DNA of 64,000 bases from Verrucomicrobiota bacterium (GCA_017301975.1 JAFLEI010000026.1:44397-108396); one strand, 5' to 3'. Shown: positions 35,434 through 45,384, numbered from the stretch's first letter. Notes: generated from the sequence alone by a model not told the origin. Program-made: numbers and translations.

Positions 35434-38400
35434 ATGGGCACGCTCACCAAATACGTTCTCAAACACAGGCCCATCGCCTTTGCACTGATGGTCCTCTTCG
35501 TGCTCGCAGGAGCGCTTGCCTTCAACCGCCTGCCGGTGGAGGCCTATCCCGACGTGACCAATGTGTCGGTGCAGATCATCACGCTGCTGCCGGGGCGTGC
35601 CGCCGAAGAGGTGGAGCGCCTCGTGACGGTGCCCATTGAGAATGCCATGAACAGCATTCCCAAGCGGTCCTCCATCCGTTCGGTCTCGCTCTTCGGGCTC
35701 TCGCAGGTCACCATCGTTTTCGAAGACGATGCCGACCGCGCTTACTGCCGGAACATGGCTTTCCAGCTTCTTTCCAGCGTCAATCTGCCACCGGACGCTG
35801 ACACCCGCCTCTCGCCGGATACCACGCCCGTCGGAGAGATCTACCGGTACACGCTGGATGCGCCGAAGAGCATGCTCTCCACGGAATTGCGCGCGGTGCA
35901 GGACTGGATCGTGGAGCGCCAGCTTCGAACGGTCTCAGGGGTCGTCGATGTCATCGGTTTTGGCGGTGCCACCAAGCAGTATCAGGTGCTGATCGATCCC
36001 ATGAAGCTCCTGTCCTATGATGTTTCCCTGCGTCAGGTGCTCGATGCGCTTTCCGCCGGCAACAAGAATGCAGGTGGGGCCTACATTGAGCACGGGCCGG
36101 AAATGTTCATCGTGCGCGGCCTCGGCTTTGTGCAGTCGCTCGAAGACATCGGCCTGATCGCGGTGGAGACTCGCGGGGGCACGCCCATTCGCGTCAAGGA
36201 CCTGGGCCGCGTCCTCATTGGCGAGCAACTGCGCCTCGGTCGTGTGGGCCGCAACATCCCCGCCGAACATTACGATGTGGACGACGCCATCGAAGGCATC
36301 GTGATGCTCCGCAAAGGAGAAAACGCCATGGAGGTGCTCGAAAGGGTGCGGGAGAAGATCGACATCATCAACACCAAGTTCCTGCCGCCGGGGGTGAGCA
36401 TCCACATGCACTACGACCGCACGAACCTCATCAACCGCACCCTGCACACGGTGCACAAAAACATGGCGGACGGTATCGGTCTCGTGCTGCTGGTGCTCAT
36501 CATGTTCCTGGGTCTGGGGAACATCCGTTCCGCCCTCGTGGTCGCTGCAGTTGTGCCGCTGTCGTTGCTCGGTGCCTTCTTCATGCTGGATCTGCGCGGC
36601 ATTCCCGCCAATCTCATTTCCATGGGTGCCATCGACTTTGGCATCATTGTGGACTCCGCCGTCGTGGTCATCGAAGACCTGCTGCGCATGATGCATGAGC
36701 GGCGTGACAAAAAAGAGTCCCTGTTCAAGCTGCTGCCAAAGGCGGTCGGCCAGATGGGGCGGCCCATCCTCTTTTCCAAGGCCATCCTGCTCACGGCCTT
36801 CCTCCCACTTTACACCATGCAGCGTGTCGAAGGGAAGATCTTCAAGCCGATGGCGCTCACCCTCACCTTCGCCTTGATCGCGGGCACCATTCTCGCCCTC
36901 ACCATCGTGCCGCTGCTCGCCAGCTATGCCCTTAAAAAAGGGCCGGGAGAGCATGAGTCATGGCTCGTTCGCATCCTGCTGCGCATGTATCGCCCGTCGC
37001 TTGCCTGGGCTCTCAACCATGGCCGCATGATCGTTCTCAGTGGTGTGGCCATGCTCGTGGTGGCCGGTGTGGTTTCCTCTCACACGGGCACGGAGTTCCT
37101 GCCCAAGCTGGACGAAGGCTCTCTCTACATCCGCTCTTTCCTGCCACAGACCATCTCGCCTTCCGAGTCCGCGCAGATCATGCGGCGCATGCGCGGTGTG
37201 CTCGCCTCCTTCCCGGAGTCGAAGTCCATCATCACCCAAAACGGGCGGCCGGACGATGGCACGGACGTCAACGGCTTCGATGTCAGCGAAACCTCCGTGG
37301 ACTTGCATCCGCGAGAGGAGTGGAAGACCGCCAAGGACCGCGACGGCCTTGTCAAAGCCATGAAAGCGAAGCTCAACATTGAAGTGCCCGGTGTGCAGTT
37401 TCAATTCAGCCAGATCATTGAGGACAACGTCAACGAAGCCATTTCTGGCGTGAAGTCTGAGCTCAGTGTGAAAATCTTCGGCGATGAACCTGAGAAGCTC
37501 CAGCAGCTTGCCGATCAGATCGTGGACATCCTCAACACCGTCCCCGGCGCCGCAGATGTCGGCACCGACCGCCTCATGGGGCAGCCCCAGGTGCAGATCG
37601 CCGTGGACCGCAATGCCATCTCACGGGTCGGATTGTCGATGACCGATGTGCAGTCAGTGATCGAAACCTCGATGGGCGGATCGGTCGCCACCAAGGTGCT
37701 CGAAGGTGAGCGCACCTTTGACCTCGTGGTCAAAATGATCCCGCGTTCCGTCGCCAGCATTGACGGCATCCGCCGCATCCCCGTCTCCGGCTCCGATGGC
37801 GAGCGCCTCACGCTCGGGGCTCTGGCTTCCGTGGAAGTCAAGCCCGGCTTTGCCCGCATCTATCGCGAAGAAAACGCCCGTTTGACCGCCGTGAAACTCG
37901 CGGTGCGCGGGCGCGATCTCGGGACCTTGGTCGCCGAAGCGCAGCAGAAGGTCAACGCCCAGGTCGTGCTGCCCAAGGGCTTCCGCCTGGAATGGACGGG
38001 CGCCTTTGAAAACCAGCAGCGCGCCGTGAAGCGCCTCATTCTCGTCGTGCCGATAACGCTCATCGCCATTTTCTTCCTCCTCTTCACCGCCTTTGATTCG
38101 GCCAGGCTCGCTACCTTGATCCTGCTCAATGTGCCCTTTGCTGCTGTGGGCGGGATCCTCGTGCTCCCATTGGCTGGGCTGGCGATGTCGGTTTCCGCTC
38201 TGGTCGGCTTCATCGCGCTCTTTGGCGTGTCAGTTCAAAACGGCGTGCTTTTGGTGGAGCGCATCCGTGAATTGCGCAAAGAAGGCATGCGCATGGCCGA
38301 GGCTGTTCGCGAGGGCTCGATCAGCCGTGTGCGCCCCGTGGTGATGACTGCCGCCATGGCCGCCCTCGGGCTTCTTCCCGCTGCTTTGTCCCATGCAGTC

Positions 38401-38631
38401 GGCGCAGAAACGGCCCGCCCCTTCGCCTGCGTCATCATTGGTGGCCTCATCACCGCTACCTTGCTCACCCTCTTCATTCTTCCGGTGCTTTATCCCCATT
38501 TTGATGCCGGAGAGGAAAGCCTGCACAGCAAGTATGTCCTCATTGAAGGCCCTGATCATCAGCCCTTCATGCCGTCGCATAACAAGGAAAATCCAGCCTC
38601 TCCGGACAATCCCGAGTCAGGCGATGGCTAA
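35434..38631 (+). CDS. Heavy-metal RND efflux pump, CzcA/CusA family (first copy)
   Basis: 1065 residues with the twelve-helix, two-large-periplasmic-loop layout of HME-RND pumps. The opening (LPVEAYPDVTNVSVQI) and the helix-4 motif GAIDFGIIVDSAVVVIEDLL, carrying the proton-relay acidic residues, are diagnostic of the heavy-metal subfamily and not of drug exporters. The DFGxxxDS pattern differs from the DFGxxxDGA of the second pump, which hints at different metals, but metal choice cannot be fixed by reading. It pulls cations from the periplasm or inner membrane into the adaptor/duct, driven by protons. Last gene of a complete tripartite operon. Confidence 0.93.
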   Translation: MGTLTKYVLKHRPIAFALMVLFVLAGALAFNRLPVEAYPDVTNVSVQIITLLPGRAAEEVERLVTVPIENAMNSIPKRSSIRSVSLFGLSQVTIVFEDDADRAYCRNMAFQLLSSVNLPPDADTRLSPDTTPVGEIYRYTLDAPKSMLSTELRAVQDWIVERQLRTVSGVVDVIGFGGATKQYQVLIDPMKLLSYDVSLRQVLDALSAGNKNAGGAYIEHGPEMFIVRGLGFVQSLEDIGLIAVETRGGTPIRVKDLGRVLIGEQLRLGRVGRNIPAEHYDVDDAIEGIVMLRKGENAMEVLERVREKIDIINTKFLPPGVSIHMHYDRTNLINRTLHTVHKNMADGIGLVLLVLIMFLGLGNIRSALVVAAVVPLSLLGAFFMLDLRGIPANLISMGAIDFGIIVDSAVVVIEDLLRMMHERRDKKESLFKLLPKAVGQMGRPILFSKAILLTAFLPLYTMQRVEGKIFKPMALTLTFALIAGTILALTIVPLLASYALKKGPGEHESWLVRILLRMYRPSLAWALNHGRMIVLSGVAMLVVAGVVSSHTGTEFLPKLDEGSLYIRSFLPQTISPSESAQIMRRMRGVLASFPESKSIITQNGRPDDGTDVNGFDVSETSVDLHPREEWKTAKDRDGLVKAMKAKLNIEVPGVQFQFSQIIEDNVNEAISGVKSELSVKIFGDEPEKLQQLADQIVDILNTVPGAADVGTDRLMGQPQVQIAVDRNAISRVGLSMTDVQSVIETSMGGSVATKVLEGERTFDLVVKMIPRSVASIDGIRRIPVSGSDGERLTLGALASVEVKPGFARIYREENARLTAVKLAVRGRDLGTLVAEAQQKVNAQVVLPKGFRLEWTGAFENQQRAVKRLILVVPITLIAIFFLLFTAFDSARLATLILLNVPFAAVGGILVLPLAGLAMSVSALVGFIALFGVSVQNGVLLVERIRELRKEGMRMAEAVREGSISRVRPVVMTAAMAALGLLPAALSHAVGAETARPFACVIIGGLITATLLTLFILPVLYPHFDAGEESLHSKYVLIEGPDHQPFMPSHNKENPASPDNPESGDG

Positions 38632-38694
38632 ACTCGCCCTGCTTTTTTCATGCTAGATTGCCCGGGCTGTGCATGTTAATAGTTCGTAATCCAC

Positions 38695-39198
38695 ATGTCT
38701 GCCCCCCGTCATCACTCCACGCCTTTAAGCAGGCTGGTGCATCTGCTGCTGCTGTTTGGCTGGCTGCTCTCCTCTCAGGGGATCGCGCCAGCTGTCTGCA
38801 TGGCGGCGGCTTTGCTGGATGGTGACCATGCGGTCAAGGTGGGTGCCTCCAAGGACGGTGCCCTGACCGTGGTGCTTTCTCATGCGGGCAAGTCCCATGC
38901 CGAACTCTCCCGGCATGAGCATGACGCCCTTTGCAGGGTGCTGCTCGCTTTTGCGGTGGCGCCTGAGACGGCGGCGTCGGACCATGTGCTTGCGTTCAAG
39001 CCTGTTCAGGATGCGTCCCGCGTGCAGCGGCTCCTGCCAGCCTCCCAAGGCAGCCTCAAGGCAGCGGTGCCGTTGCTGCTTTTGTCTTTCACCCGCACCA
39101 AAATGTCCTTCGCTGACAAATACGTCAGAGCGACACAGCGGAATTCGTGGTCACAGGGTCTTGCACTGAAGACAGGCAGGACCGTCATGCGTTGTTGA
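38695..39198 (+). CDS. Small exported protein between two metal-efflux sets
   Basis: 167 residues, not recognised. An N-terminal hydrophobic segment (residues ~14-30, LVHLLLLFGWLLSSQG) suggests export. The middle has a cluster of possible metal ligands (VLSHAGKSHAELSRHEHDALC), histidines and a cysteine within about 20 residues, and the C-terminus contains a second hydrophobic run (AAVPLLLLSF). It lies 63 bases after the first pump and 111 before the next outer-membrane factor. A periplasmic metal-binding or sensing role, comparable to CusF or CzcE in other clusters, is inferred from place and ligands only. Confidence 0.55.
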   Translation: MSAPRHHSTPLSRLVHLLLLFGWLLSSQGIAPAVCMAAALLDGDHAVKVGASKDGALTVVLSHAGKSHAELSRHEHDALCRVLLAFAVAPETAASDHVLAFKPVQDASRVQRLLPASQGSLKAAVPLLLLSFTRTKMSFADKYVRATQRNSWSQGLALKTGRTVMRC

Positions 39199-39309
39199 GG
39201 GCCTTAGGCGGCATCTCCAGGCCCGCACTCGCGGGCGCACAGCGGGCAAATACAGCGGATGATTCCGCATTGCCCATGGCTCATCACCCCTTTCCCTTTT
39301 TTGACGCGC

Positions 39310-40560
39310 ATGAAACTTTCCATTCTATTTTTTTCTCTCTCTGTTTGTCTCCAGTTGTCCGCCAGTGGCGCGACGGAGCCTGTCTCAGTCAACTCTCTCG
39401 TTCTCAAGGCTCTCGCCACGCACCCTGAACTGCGGTATTACGAAGCCCAGATCGATGTCGCCCAAGGAGGTAAAACCAAGGCTGGCGAGATCAAAAACCC
39501 GGACATGATGGTCGGGGTGGGCAACTGGCACATTCGTGACCTTGCCACGGGCGCATCGGGCGATGGTCCCACCTGGGCGGTGCAGCTCACGCAAACCTTC
39601 GACTGGCCCGGACGCCTCTCCCTGCGCAAGGCCATCGCGCAAAAAGACATCGAACTCGCCCAGCTCGGAGTCGCGCAGTTTCGTGCCGCCCTCGCCGGAC
39701 GGGTGCGGACCATCTCATGGAAACTGCTGGCCGCGCAGGAGCAGACCCGCGCCGCCGAAGAGGTGGCAAAACGCTTCCAATCTCTCGCATCCGTGCTGCT
39801 TCAGCGTGATCCCGCCGGCGCGGCGCCGCGCCTTGAGGCGCGCATCGTTCAGGCCAGCGCACTGACCCTCGGCGCGGATGCCACCCTGGCGCGAAACGAA
39901 CTGGCCGCGGCCCGCTTTGAGCTGAACCAGCTTCTGGGTGAAAAAGCCGAGCATCCTCTGGAGCTGCGCATGGAAAACCTGGTGCTCAATCCGCCGCCGC
40001 CGCTTGAGTTTCTGCTGGCGGAAGCACGCCGCAAGAATTTCGCATTGCGCGCCCGCTTCATTGATGTGGAGCAGCAGGGCTACCACCTGGAACTCGCCAA
40101 AAACGAGCGCTGGCCCTCCATCACCGTGCAGCCTTACATCCAGAAGCAGACGACGTTCACGCGCGAAACCCAGGTCGGAATCGGTGTCTCCATCCCGTTG
40201 CCTTTGTGGAACCGCAACAAGGGGGCCATCGACGCGGCGAGAGCCAAGGAGGTGCAGGCGGAGGTCATGCTCACCGCGCAAATGCGCCAGCTTGAACGCG
40301 ATGTCGCCGCCCAGTCCAGCCACTACCGCATCCACACCGAGGAGCTTGCCAAGTGGCCTGCGGATACCCTGGAAAGCTTTCGCAAGGCCGCTGCGGATGC
40401 CGACGAGCACTATCGCCTCGGCGCCCTGCCGCTGGCAACCTACACCGAGCTGCAGCGCCAGTACATCGCCTCCGTCAAAGCCGTGCTCACCTCGCAGCTT
40501 GGCGCTGTCGAGGCACGTCTGCAGCTTGAGCAGCTTACGGGCAGCCCTCTGGGCCAGTAG
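39310..40560 (+). CDS. TolC/CzcC-family outer-membrane efflux factor (second set)
   Basis: 416 residues from ATG 39310, which starts the signal peptide MKLSILFFSLSVCLQLSASG; an in-frame ATG at 39259 would precede it by a non-hydrophobic stretch. The outer-membrane-factor pattern is clear (KNPDMMVGVGNWHIRD, QLTQTFDWPGRLSLRKAIAQ, VSIPLPLWNRNKGAID). It belongs to the CzcC-like branch and shares the LPxWNRNKG turn with the first copy at 32895. The pump of this set starts 36 bases downstream. No adaptor gene lies between or after them. Confidence 0.9.
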   Translation: MKLSILFFSLSVCLQLSASGATEPVSVNSLVLKALATHPELRYYEAQIDVAQGGKTKAGEIKNPDMMVGVGNWHIRDLATGASGDGPTWAVQLTQTFDWPGRLSLRKAIAQKDIELAQLGVAQFRAALAGRVRTISWKLLAAQEQTRAAEEVAKRFQSLASVLLQRDPAGAAPRLEARIVQASALTLGADATLARNELAAARFELNQLLGEKAEHPLELRMENLVLNPPPPLEFLLAEARRKNFALRARFIDVEQQGYHLELAKNERWPSITVQPYIQKQTTFTRETQVGIGVSIPLPLWNRNKGAIDAARAKEVQAEVMLTAQMRQLERDVAAQSSHYRIHTEELAKWPADTLESFRKAAADADEHYRLGALPLATYTELQRQYIASVKAVLTSQLGAVEARLQLEQLTGSPLGQ

Positions 40561-40596
40561 GAGTCGTCGCTTTTTAGCACCCCATCTCTCGCGGCC

Positions 40597-43500
40597 ATGC
40601 TCAATTTCATTCTCGAATTCTCCGTCCGTCAGCGTGCCCTCGTGCTGCTGGGCGCCCTCGGCCTGCTCGGTGCGGGCTTGTATTCTCTCATGCATCTGCC
40701 CATCGATGCCGTGCCGGATCTCACCGGCCCGCAGGTGCAGGTGAACGTGGCCGTGCCAGCCCTGGCTCCTGAGGAGTCCGAACGCGCCGTCACCCGCCCC
40801 ATCGAAATGGCGCTCTCCGGCATGCCCGGCGTGCTCGACTCGCGTTCGCTCACCAAGTTTGGCCTCAGCCAGGTCACCATCCAATTTGAAGACGACGCGG
40901 ACATCTTTCGTGCTCGCCAGCTCGTCACCGAGCGTCTGACCGCCGTGATGCGCGATCTGCCTCCGGGCAGCTCGTTGAGCCTCGCCCCCATCAGCACAGG
41001 ACTCGGAGAAATATTCTACTACACGCTCCATTGGAAGAAGGGGGCCAAGGAGAAGCCCGCAGATGAAAAAGAAGGCCTCATGCGCCTTTGGGAGACGCAC
41101 GAATACGTCGTGAAACCCCACCTCCGCGTCGTGCAAGGGGTGGCGGAAATCAACAGCAACGGCGGCCATCAGCGTCAGGTCACGGTCGAGCCCATGCTCG
41201 ATAAATTAAAAGCGGCGAACATGACTGTGGGCGAGCTCGCCGCCATCATCCGTGGCAATGTCGAAAACGCCGGCGGTGGTGTCATCAATCGCGGTGACGA
41301 ACAGCTCACCATTCGCAGTGTGGGCCGTGTCAGCACGGCGGATGAAATCGCCATGCTGCCAATCAAATTCGGGGCCGCCATCGAGCCGCTGCGGGTAAAG
41401 GACGTGGCCAAGGTGCAGTGGGGCGCGGGATTTCGCGGCGGTGCGGCCACCATGGACGGTGAAGAGGTTGTGCTCGGAACCGTGATGATGCTCATGGGGC
41501 AGAACGCACGTGTCGTCTGTCATCGCGTGGCACCACGGCTGGAGGAGCTGAAGGAGAAGCTGCCTGCAGGCATGGATGTGACCGTCGTGTACGAGCGTTC
41601 CGATCTCGTCGAAGCCACCGTCGGCACGGTGGAAAAAAACCTCCTTGAAGGGGCTGTGCTCGTCATCGTCGTCCTGCTCATCCTGCTCGGAAACTGGCGT
41701 GCGGCCTTGATCGTGGCGCTCGCCATTCCGCTGTCATTCCTGTTTGCCATCTGTGGCATGGTTCAGGGAGGCTGGTCGGGCAATCTGATGAGTCTTGGCG
41801 CGGTCGATTTCGGTCTGATCATCGACGGTGCCGTGGTCATGGTCGAAAACATCATCCGCAGGATCGGCGTCAAGCAGCATCACCTCGGACGAATTCTCAC
41901 CAAAGAAGAACGTTCACGCGAAGTGCTTGCCGGCAGCAAGCAGATGGCCAGCCCGATGTTTTTCGGGGTGCTCATCATCACCATCGTTTATCTGCCGATT
42001 CTGACGCTCACGGGCACCGAAGGAAAAATGTTCCGCCCCATGGCCGTGACGGTGATTTTTGCGCTCGCCGGTGCCCTGCTGCTGGCGCTGACGCTCATGC
42101 CCGCGATGTGTTCGTTCTTCCTCGGCGGCAATGTCGCGGAAAAGGACAACTGGATCATCTCAGCTCTCAATCGCGTGTTCCAGCCCATGCTGCGTGCCGC
42201 CATCAAAATGCGCTGGGCGGTGGTGCTTCTGGCCGTCGCCTTCTTTGCTTTCTGCGGCTGGCGCTTCAGCACTCTGGGGGCCGAGTTCGTGCCCAAGCTG
42301 GACGAAGGCTCCATCGCCGGGATGATCTACCGCAAAGTCGGCATGAGCCTCAAGGAGTCGCTGCATGAGGACCTCGTGCTCGGCAAGATGGTGCGTGAAA
42401 AGTTTCCGCAGGTCACCAGCTTCTTCTCCCGCAGCGGCACCAGCGAAGTCGCCACCGATCCGATGCCGCCCAATGAAACGGATTTCTACATCTTCTACAC
42501 ACCCGTCTCCGAATGGCCCAAAGGCCCCGGCCTTCCCACCAACAAGGCCGAGCTTTGCGCAGCCATCGAGAAAGAGGCGCTCAGCGAGCACGAAGGCCAG
42601 AGCATCGAATTCGGCCAGCCAATCGAGACGCGCTTCAATGAAATGATGGAAGGTTCCAAGGCCGAGCTCACCGTGCGCATCTATGGCATCGAATTCGACA
42701 TGCTCGAAAAGCTTGCCAGCCAGATTCGTGACATCATCAACAACACTCCGGGCGGATCCGCTGAGCTTGAAACAGACGGCCGCACCAGCACCGTCGTCAT
42801 GCAGGTGAAGCGCGACATCCTCACCAAGTACAACGTCCCTCTTGCCGAGCTCAATCATGCCGTCTCTGCCGGCCTCGGCGGGGAGGTGTCCGGTCAGGTC
42901 GTCGAAGGCAATCGCAAGCGTGACATCGTCGTGCGCCTGCCCGAGGAGGATCGTGCCAAGGAGGAGATCATGAAGAGCCTGCCCCTGCGTGTCGGCGACT
43001 TCGGCATGCTCTCGCTGGGAGATGCGGTGGACATTCACACGGAGAAAACCGTGGAACCCATCCGCCACAGCCGCACGCAGCGCCGCGCGGCCTTGCTCGT
43101 CGGCGTGAAAGACCGCGACATGGAAGGCTTCGTCAACGAAGCGAGCGCGCGCATCAAAAAAGAAGTGACCTTCCCCGAGGGCTACAGCTTCGAATTCGGC
43201 GGCACTTTTAAAAATCTCCAGGAAGCTCGTGCTCGTCTCCTCATCGTCGTGCCCACCGCCTTGGCGCTCATCCTGATGCTCATCTTCTTCGCCTTTGGCA
43301 GCATCCGTCAGACACTCCTCGTCGCCACGGGTATCCCGCTCGCACTGACTGGCGGCATCATCGCCCTTGAGCTGCGCGGCATGCCCTTCAGCATCACCGC
43401 TGCCGTCGGCTTCATTGCACTCAGCGGCGTCGCCGTTCTCAACGGACTCGTGCTGGTCAACTACTTCAATGAATTGCGTGAGGAAGGCATGAGCGTCCGT

Positions 43501-43749
43501 GATGCCGTCCTTAACGGCGTCGCTACCCGGTTGCGACCCGTCATGATGACCGCGCTCGTCGCCGCCCTCGGTTTCGTCCCCATGGCTCTCGCCCACGGTG
43601 CTGGTGCGGAGGTGCAGCGCCCGCTCGCCACCGTCGTCATCGGCGGCATCATCAGCTCCACTTTGCTCACCCTCCTGCTGCTCCCGATGCTCTATGACTG
43701 GATCGAGCGTAGCCCGAAGGCGAAGGAGTCCTCAGCCGATCAACGATAG
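40597..43749 (+). CDS. Heavy-metal RND efflux pump, CzcA/CusA family (second copy)
   Basis: 1050 residues of HME-RND layout. The N-terminus (LPIDAVPDLTGPQVQV) and helix-4 motif GAVDFGLIIDGAVVMVEN are characteristic; the DFGxxxDGAxxxxEN pattern is that of divalent-cation exporters such as cobalt/zinc/cadmium pumps and not of the copper pump CusA, though this is a motif-level inference. Two large periplasmic loops flank helices 2 and 8. It must share the adaptor of the first system or use one encoded elsewhere. Its last ten bases overlap the end of the convergent RlpA-like gene. Confidence 0.93.
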   Translation: MLNFILEFSVRQRALVLLGALGLLGAGLYSLMHLPIDAVPDLTGPQVQVNVAVPALAPEESERAVTRPIEMALSGMPGVLDSRSLTKFGLSQVTIQFEDDADIFRARQLVTERLTAVMRDLPPGSSLSLAPISTGLGEIFYYTLHWKKGAKEKPADEKEGLMRLWETHEYVVKPHLRVVQGVAEINSNGGHQRQVTVEPMLDKLKAANMTVGELAAIIRGNVENAGGGVINRGDEQLTIRSVGRVSTADEIAMLPIKFGAAIEPLRVKDVAKVQWGAGFRGGAATMDGEEVVLGTVMMLMGQNARVVCHRVAPRLEELKEKLPAGMDVTVVYERSDLVEATVGTVEKNLLEGAVLVIVVLLILLGNWRAALIVALAIPLSFLFAICGMVQGGWSGNLMSLGAVDFGLIIDGAVVMVENIIRRIGVKQHHLGRILTKEERSREVLAGSKQMASPMFFGVLIITIVYLPILTLTGTEGKMFRPMAVTVIFALAGALLLALTLMPAMCSFFLGGNVAEKDNWIISALNRVFQPMLRAAIKMRWAVVLLAVAFFAFCGWRFSTLGAEFVPKLDEGSIAGMIYRKVGMSLKESLHEDLVLGKMVREKFPQVTSFFSRSGTSEVATDPMPPNETDFYIFYTPVSEWPKGPGLPTNKAELCAAIEKEALSEHEGQSIEFGQPIETRFNEMMEGSKAELTVRIYGIEFDMLEKLASQIRDIINNTPGGSAELETDGRTSTVVMQVKRDILTKYNVPLAELNHAVSAGLGGEVSGQVVEGNRKRDIVVRLPEEDRAKEEIMKSLPLRVGDFGMLSLGDAVDIHTEKTVEPIRHSRTQRRAALLVGVKDRDMEGFVNEASARIKKEVTFPEGYSFEFGGTFKNLQEARARLLIVVPTALALILMLIFFAFGSIRQTLLVATGIPLALTGGIIALELRGMPFSITAAVGFIALSGVAVLNGLVLVNYFNELREEGMSVRDAVLNGVATRLRPVMMTALVAALGFVPMALAHGAGAEVQRPLATVVIGGIISSTLLTLLLLPMLYDWIERSPKAKESSADQR

Positions 43750-44339
43750 CCGGGCGGCGGTGGGGGAATGCCCGCAGGTGGTGCCGTGGTGCCATAGCCT
43801 GCGGGCGGAATCGAAGAGGGCTTCGAGTAAGACGAGGTTTTCTGCACCGGCGCGTAAGTTGCGGGCGGGGGAGATCCGTAGCCGGCCTGCGCCGGGTAGT
43901 TGGCAGGTGGCGGCGCACTGTAGGTGTTCGGAGGTGCGGTGTTGTAGCCGGCGGCCGGAGCAGTGCTGCCGGCCACGGTTTTGGCCGTCACCGTCACATC
44001 GCCCAGTTGTTGATAGGGAATCTGAAGTTCCTGAGCGGCGGCACGGGAGAGATTGATGACGCGGTTCGGGTAATAGGGAAAGCGGTCGTTTACCGTCACA
44101 TTGACTGTGCGCCCGTTGTAATTGTTCTTCACTTTGACCACCGTGCCGAAAGGCAGCGTATTGTGCGCAGCCGTCCAGCCCATGGGCTGATAGATGGCCC
44201 CTGAGCTTGTGTAGCGCCCTGCATACTGTTCCGCGATGTAGGAGGCATAACCTCGAACCTGATAGTCGGGTTTGGCGCAGCTGGCCAGCAGAGCGGGCAG
44301 CGCGATGGCAAGGATTCTAAGAAGTGCGGAATATTTCAT
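43740..44339 (-). CDS. RlpA-like double-psi beta-barrel lipoprotein
   Basis: 199 residues from ATG 44339, giving a lipoprotein signal with lipobox LLASC (Cys21). The RlpA double-psi barrel is recognisable: GYASYIAEQYAGRYTSSG, MGWTAAHNTLPFGTVVKV, then NGRTVNVTVNDRFPYYPNRV with the conserved NDR and ending LSRAAAQEL. In RlpA this fold cleaves peptidoglycan strands lacking stem peptides at the septum. Instead of a SPOR domain, the C-terminal 80 residues are a proline/tyrosine/alanine low-complexity tail (PPANYPAQAGYGSPPP). The divergent hydrolase starts about 30 bases away. Confidence 0.85.
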   Translation of the reverse strand: MKYSALLRILAIALPALLASCAKPDYQVRGYASYIAEQYAGRYTSSGAIYQPMGWTAAHNTLPFGTVVKVKNNYNGRTVNVTVNDRFPYYPNRVINLSRAAAQELQIPYQQLGDVTVTAKTVAGSTAPAAGYNTAPPNTYSAPPPANYPAQAGYGSPPPATYAPVQKTSSYSKPSSIPPAGYGTTAPPAGIPPPPPGYR

Positions 44340-44370
44340 GATCTGCAGTTTCGACCATAACCGGATTGGC

Positions 44371-45384
44371 ATGCGGCACAATCTTGCTCATCATCGGCTC
44401 GTGAAAAGAAAGCCTCTCATGCTTGGAATGGTGCTGTTGTTGCTGCTGCTGCCGCCACTGGCGGGCTGGCTGGCCGCAGATCAGCTTGCTCATCCGCCGC
44501 GCAGGCCGTTGCAGGATTATCATCGCGAGTTTCTGTCCAATCCGGCTGCACATGGCGTGGCATTGAAATCCTTCACCTGTGCCGATGGCACCCCCTGCCT
44601 CGTCTGTGAGCCTGCTCCGCAGGCGGTGCTCGGAAAGCGCGGTCAGGTCATCCGTGAGCAGATGGCGCTGAAAGGTCTTGTCTTGCCGGCACCCGGCAGC
44701 GTGGTTGGAAATCTGGTCCTCGTGCATGGGCGGCGTGGTCGGAAAGAGGACTACCTCCTCATCGCAGAACGTTTCTGCGCCGTGGGCTTTCGCTGCATTT
44801 TGCTCGACCTGCCCGCTCATGGCGATCACCCAGCGACAACCGCATGCTATGGCGTGAAGGAGGCCCATCTTCCAGCGCAGGCGCTCAGCGAGGCGGCGGC
44901 GAAGTTCGGGTTCAATCCCCAACCCGTCGGCATCATGGGCCTTTCAATGGGGGCTGCGGTCAGCATCCGCGCCTTGGTGGAAAAGGATGCCCCCTGGCGT
45001 GCCGCCGTGCTGATTTCCACCTTCGATACCTTGGACCACGTGGTGCTTCATCAGACCTCGGGTTGGGCGGGGAATTGGCTGGGTTCCGTCTGGAGCCACA
45101 TGACAGGCTGGTTTTATGAAAGAGAAGCACGCATGGAAGTCAGCGCGGCGAACTCTCTCGCACTCGTTCCCGGCCTCAAATGCCCGGTGCTCCTCGCGCA
45201 CGGGACTTCAGATCGTGTCATTCCCGTTGAGTGTGGCCGTCGTCTGTATGCCGCCCTGCCTCCGGGCATCGAAAAACGCTGGGTCGAAATTCCCGGTGCC
45301 GATCACGACAATGTGCTGATCACCGACTTTCCCATCTACGCCGAGATGGCGGAATGGATGCTGCGCCACCTTGCCGATCCTTGA
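44371..45384 (+). CDS. Membrane-anchored alpha/beta hydrolase
   Basis: About 337 residues from ATG 44371; a GTG at 44401 (VKRKPLMLG) is an equally good start for the hydrophobic segment LMLGMVLLLLLLPPLAGWLA. The hydrolase core has the oxyanion strand LVLVHGRRGRKEDYL, the nucleophile elbow GLSMGAA (serine), an aspartate in LAHGTSDRVIP, and the catalytic histidine in GADHDNVL. It resembles the family of extracytoplasmic esterases/peptidases with an N-terminal anchor. Substrate unknown. It is divergent from the RlpA-like gene and followed by a repeat-bearing spacer. Confidence 0.82.
   Translation: MRHNLAHHRLVKRKPLMLGMVLLLLLLPPLAGWLAADQLAHPPRRPLQDYHREFLSNPAAHGVALKSFTCADGTPCLVCEPAPQAVLGKRGQVIREQMALKGLVLPAPGSVVGNLVLVHGRRGRKEDYLLIAERFCAVGFRCILLDLPAHGDHPATTACYGVKEAHLPAQALSEAAAKFGFNPQPVGIMGLSMGAAVSIRALVEKDAPWRAAVLISTFDTLDHVVLHQTSGWAGNWLGSVWSHMTGWFYEREARMEVSAANSLALVPGLKCPVLLAHGTSDRVIPVECGRRLYAALPPGIEKRWVEIPGADHDNVLITDFPIYAEMAEWMLRHLADP

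Noticed and set aside
42160..43596. 478-residue minus-strand frame over the second RND pump
   Set aside because: Antisense of a well-supported pump gene, low-complexity charged sequence only.
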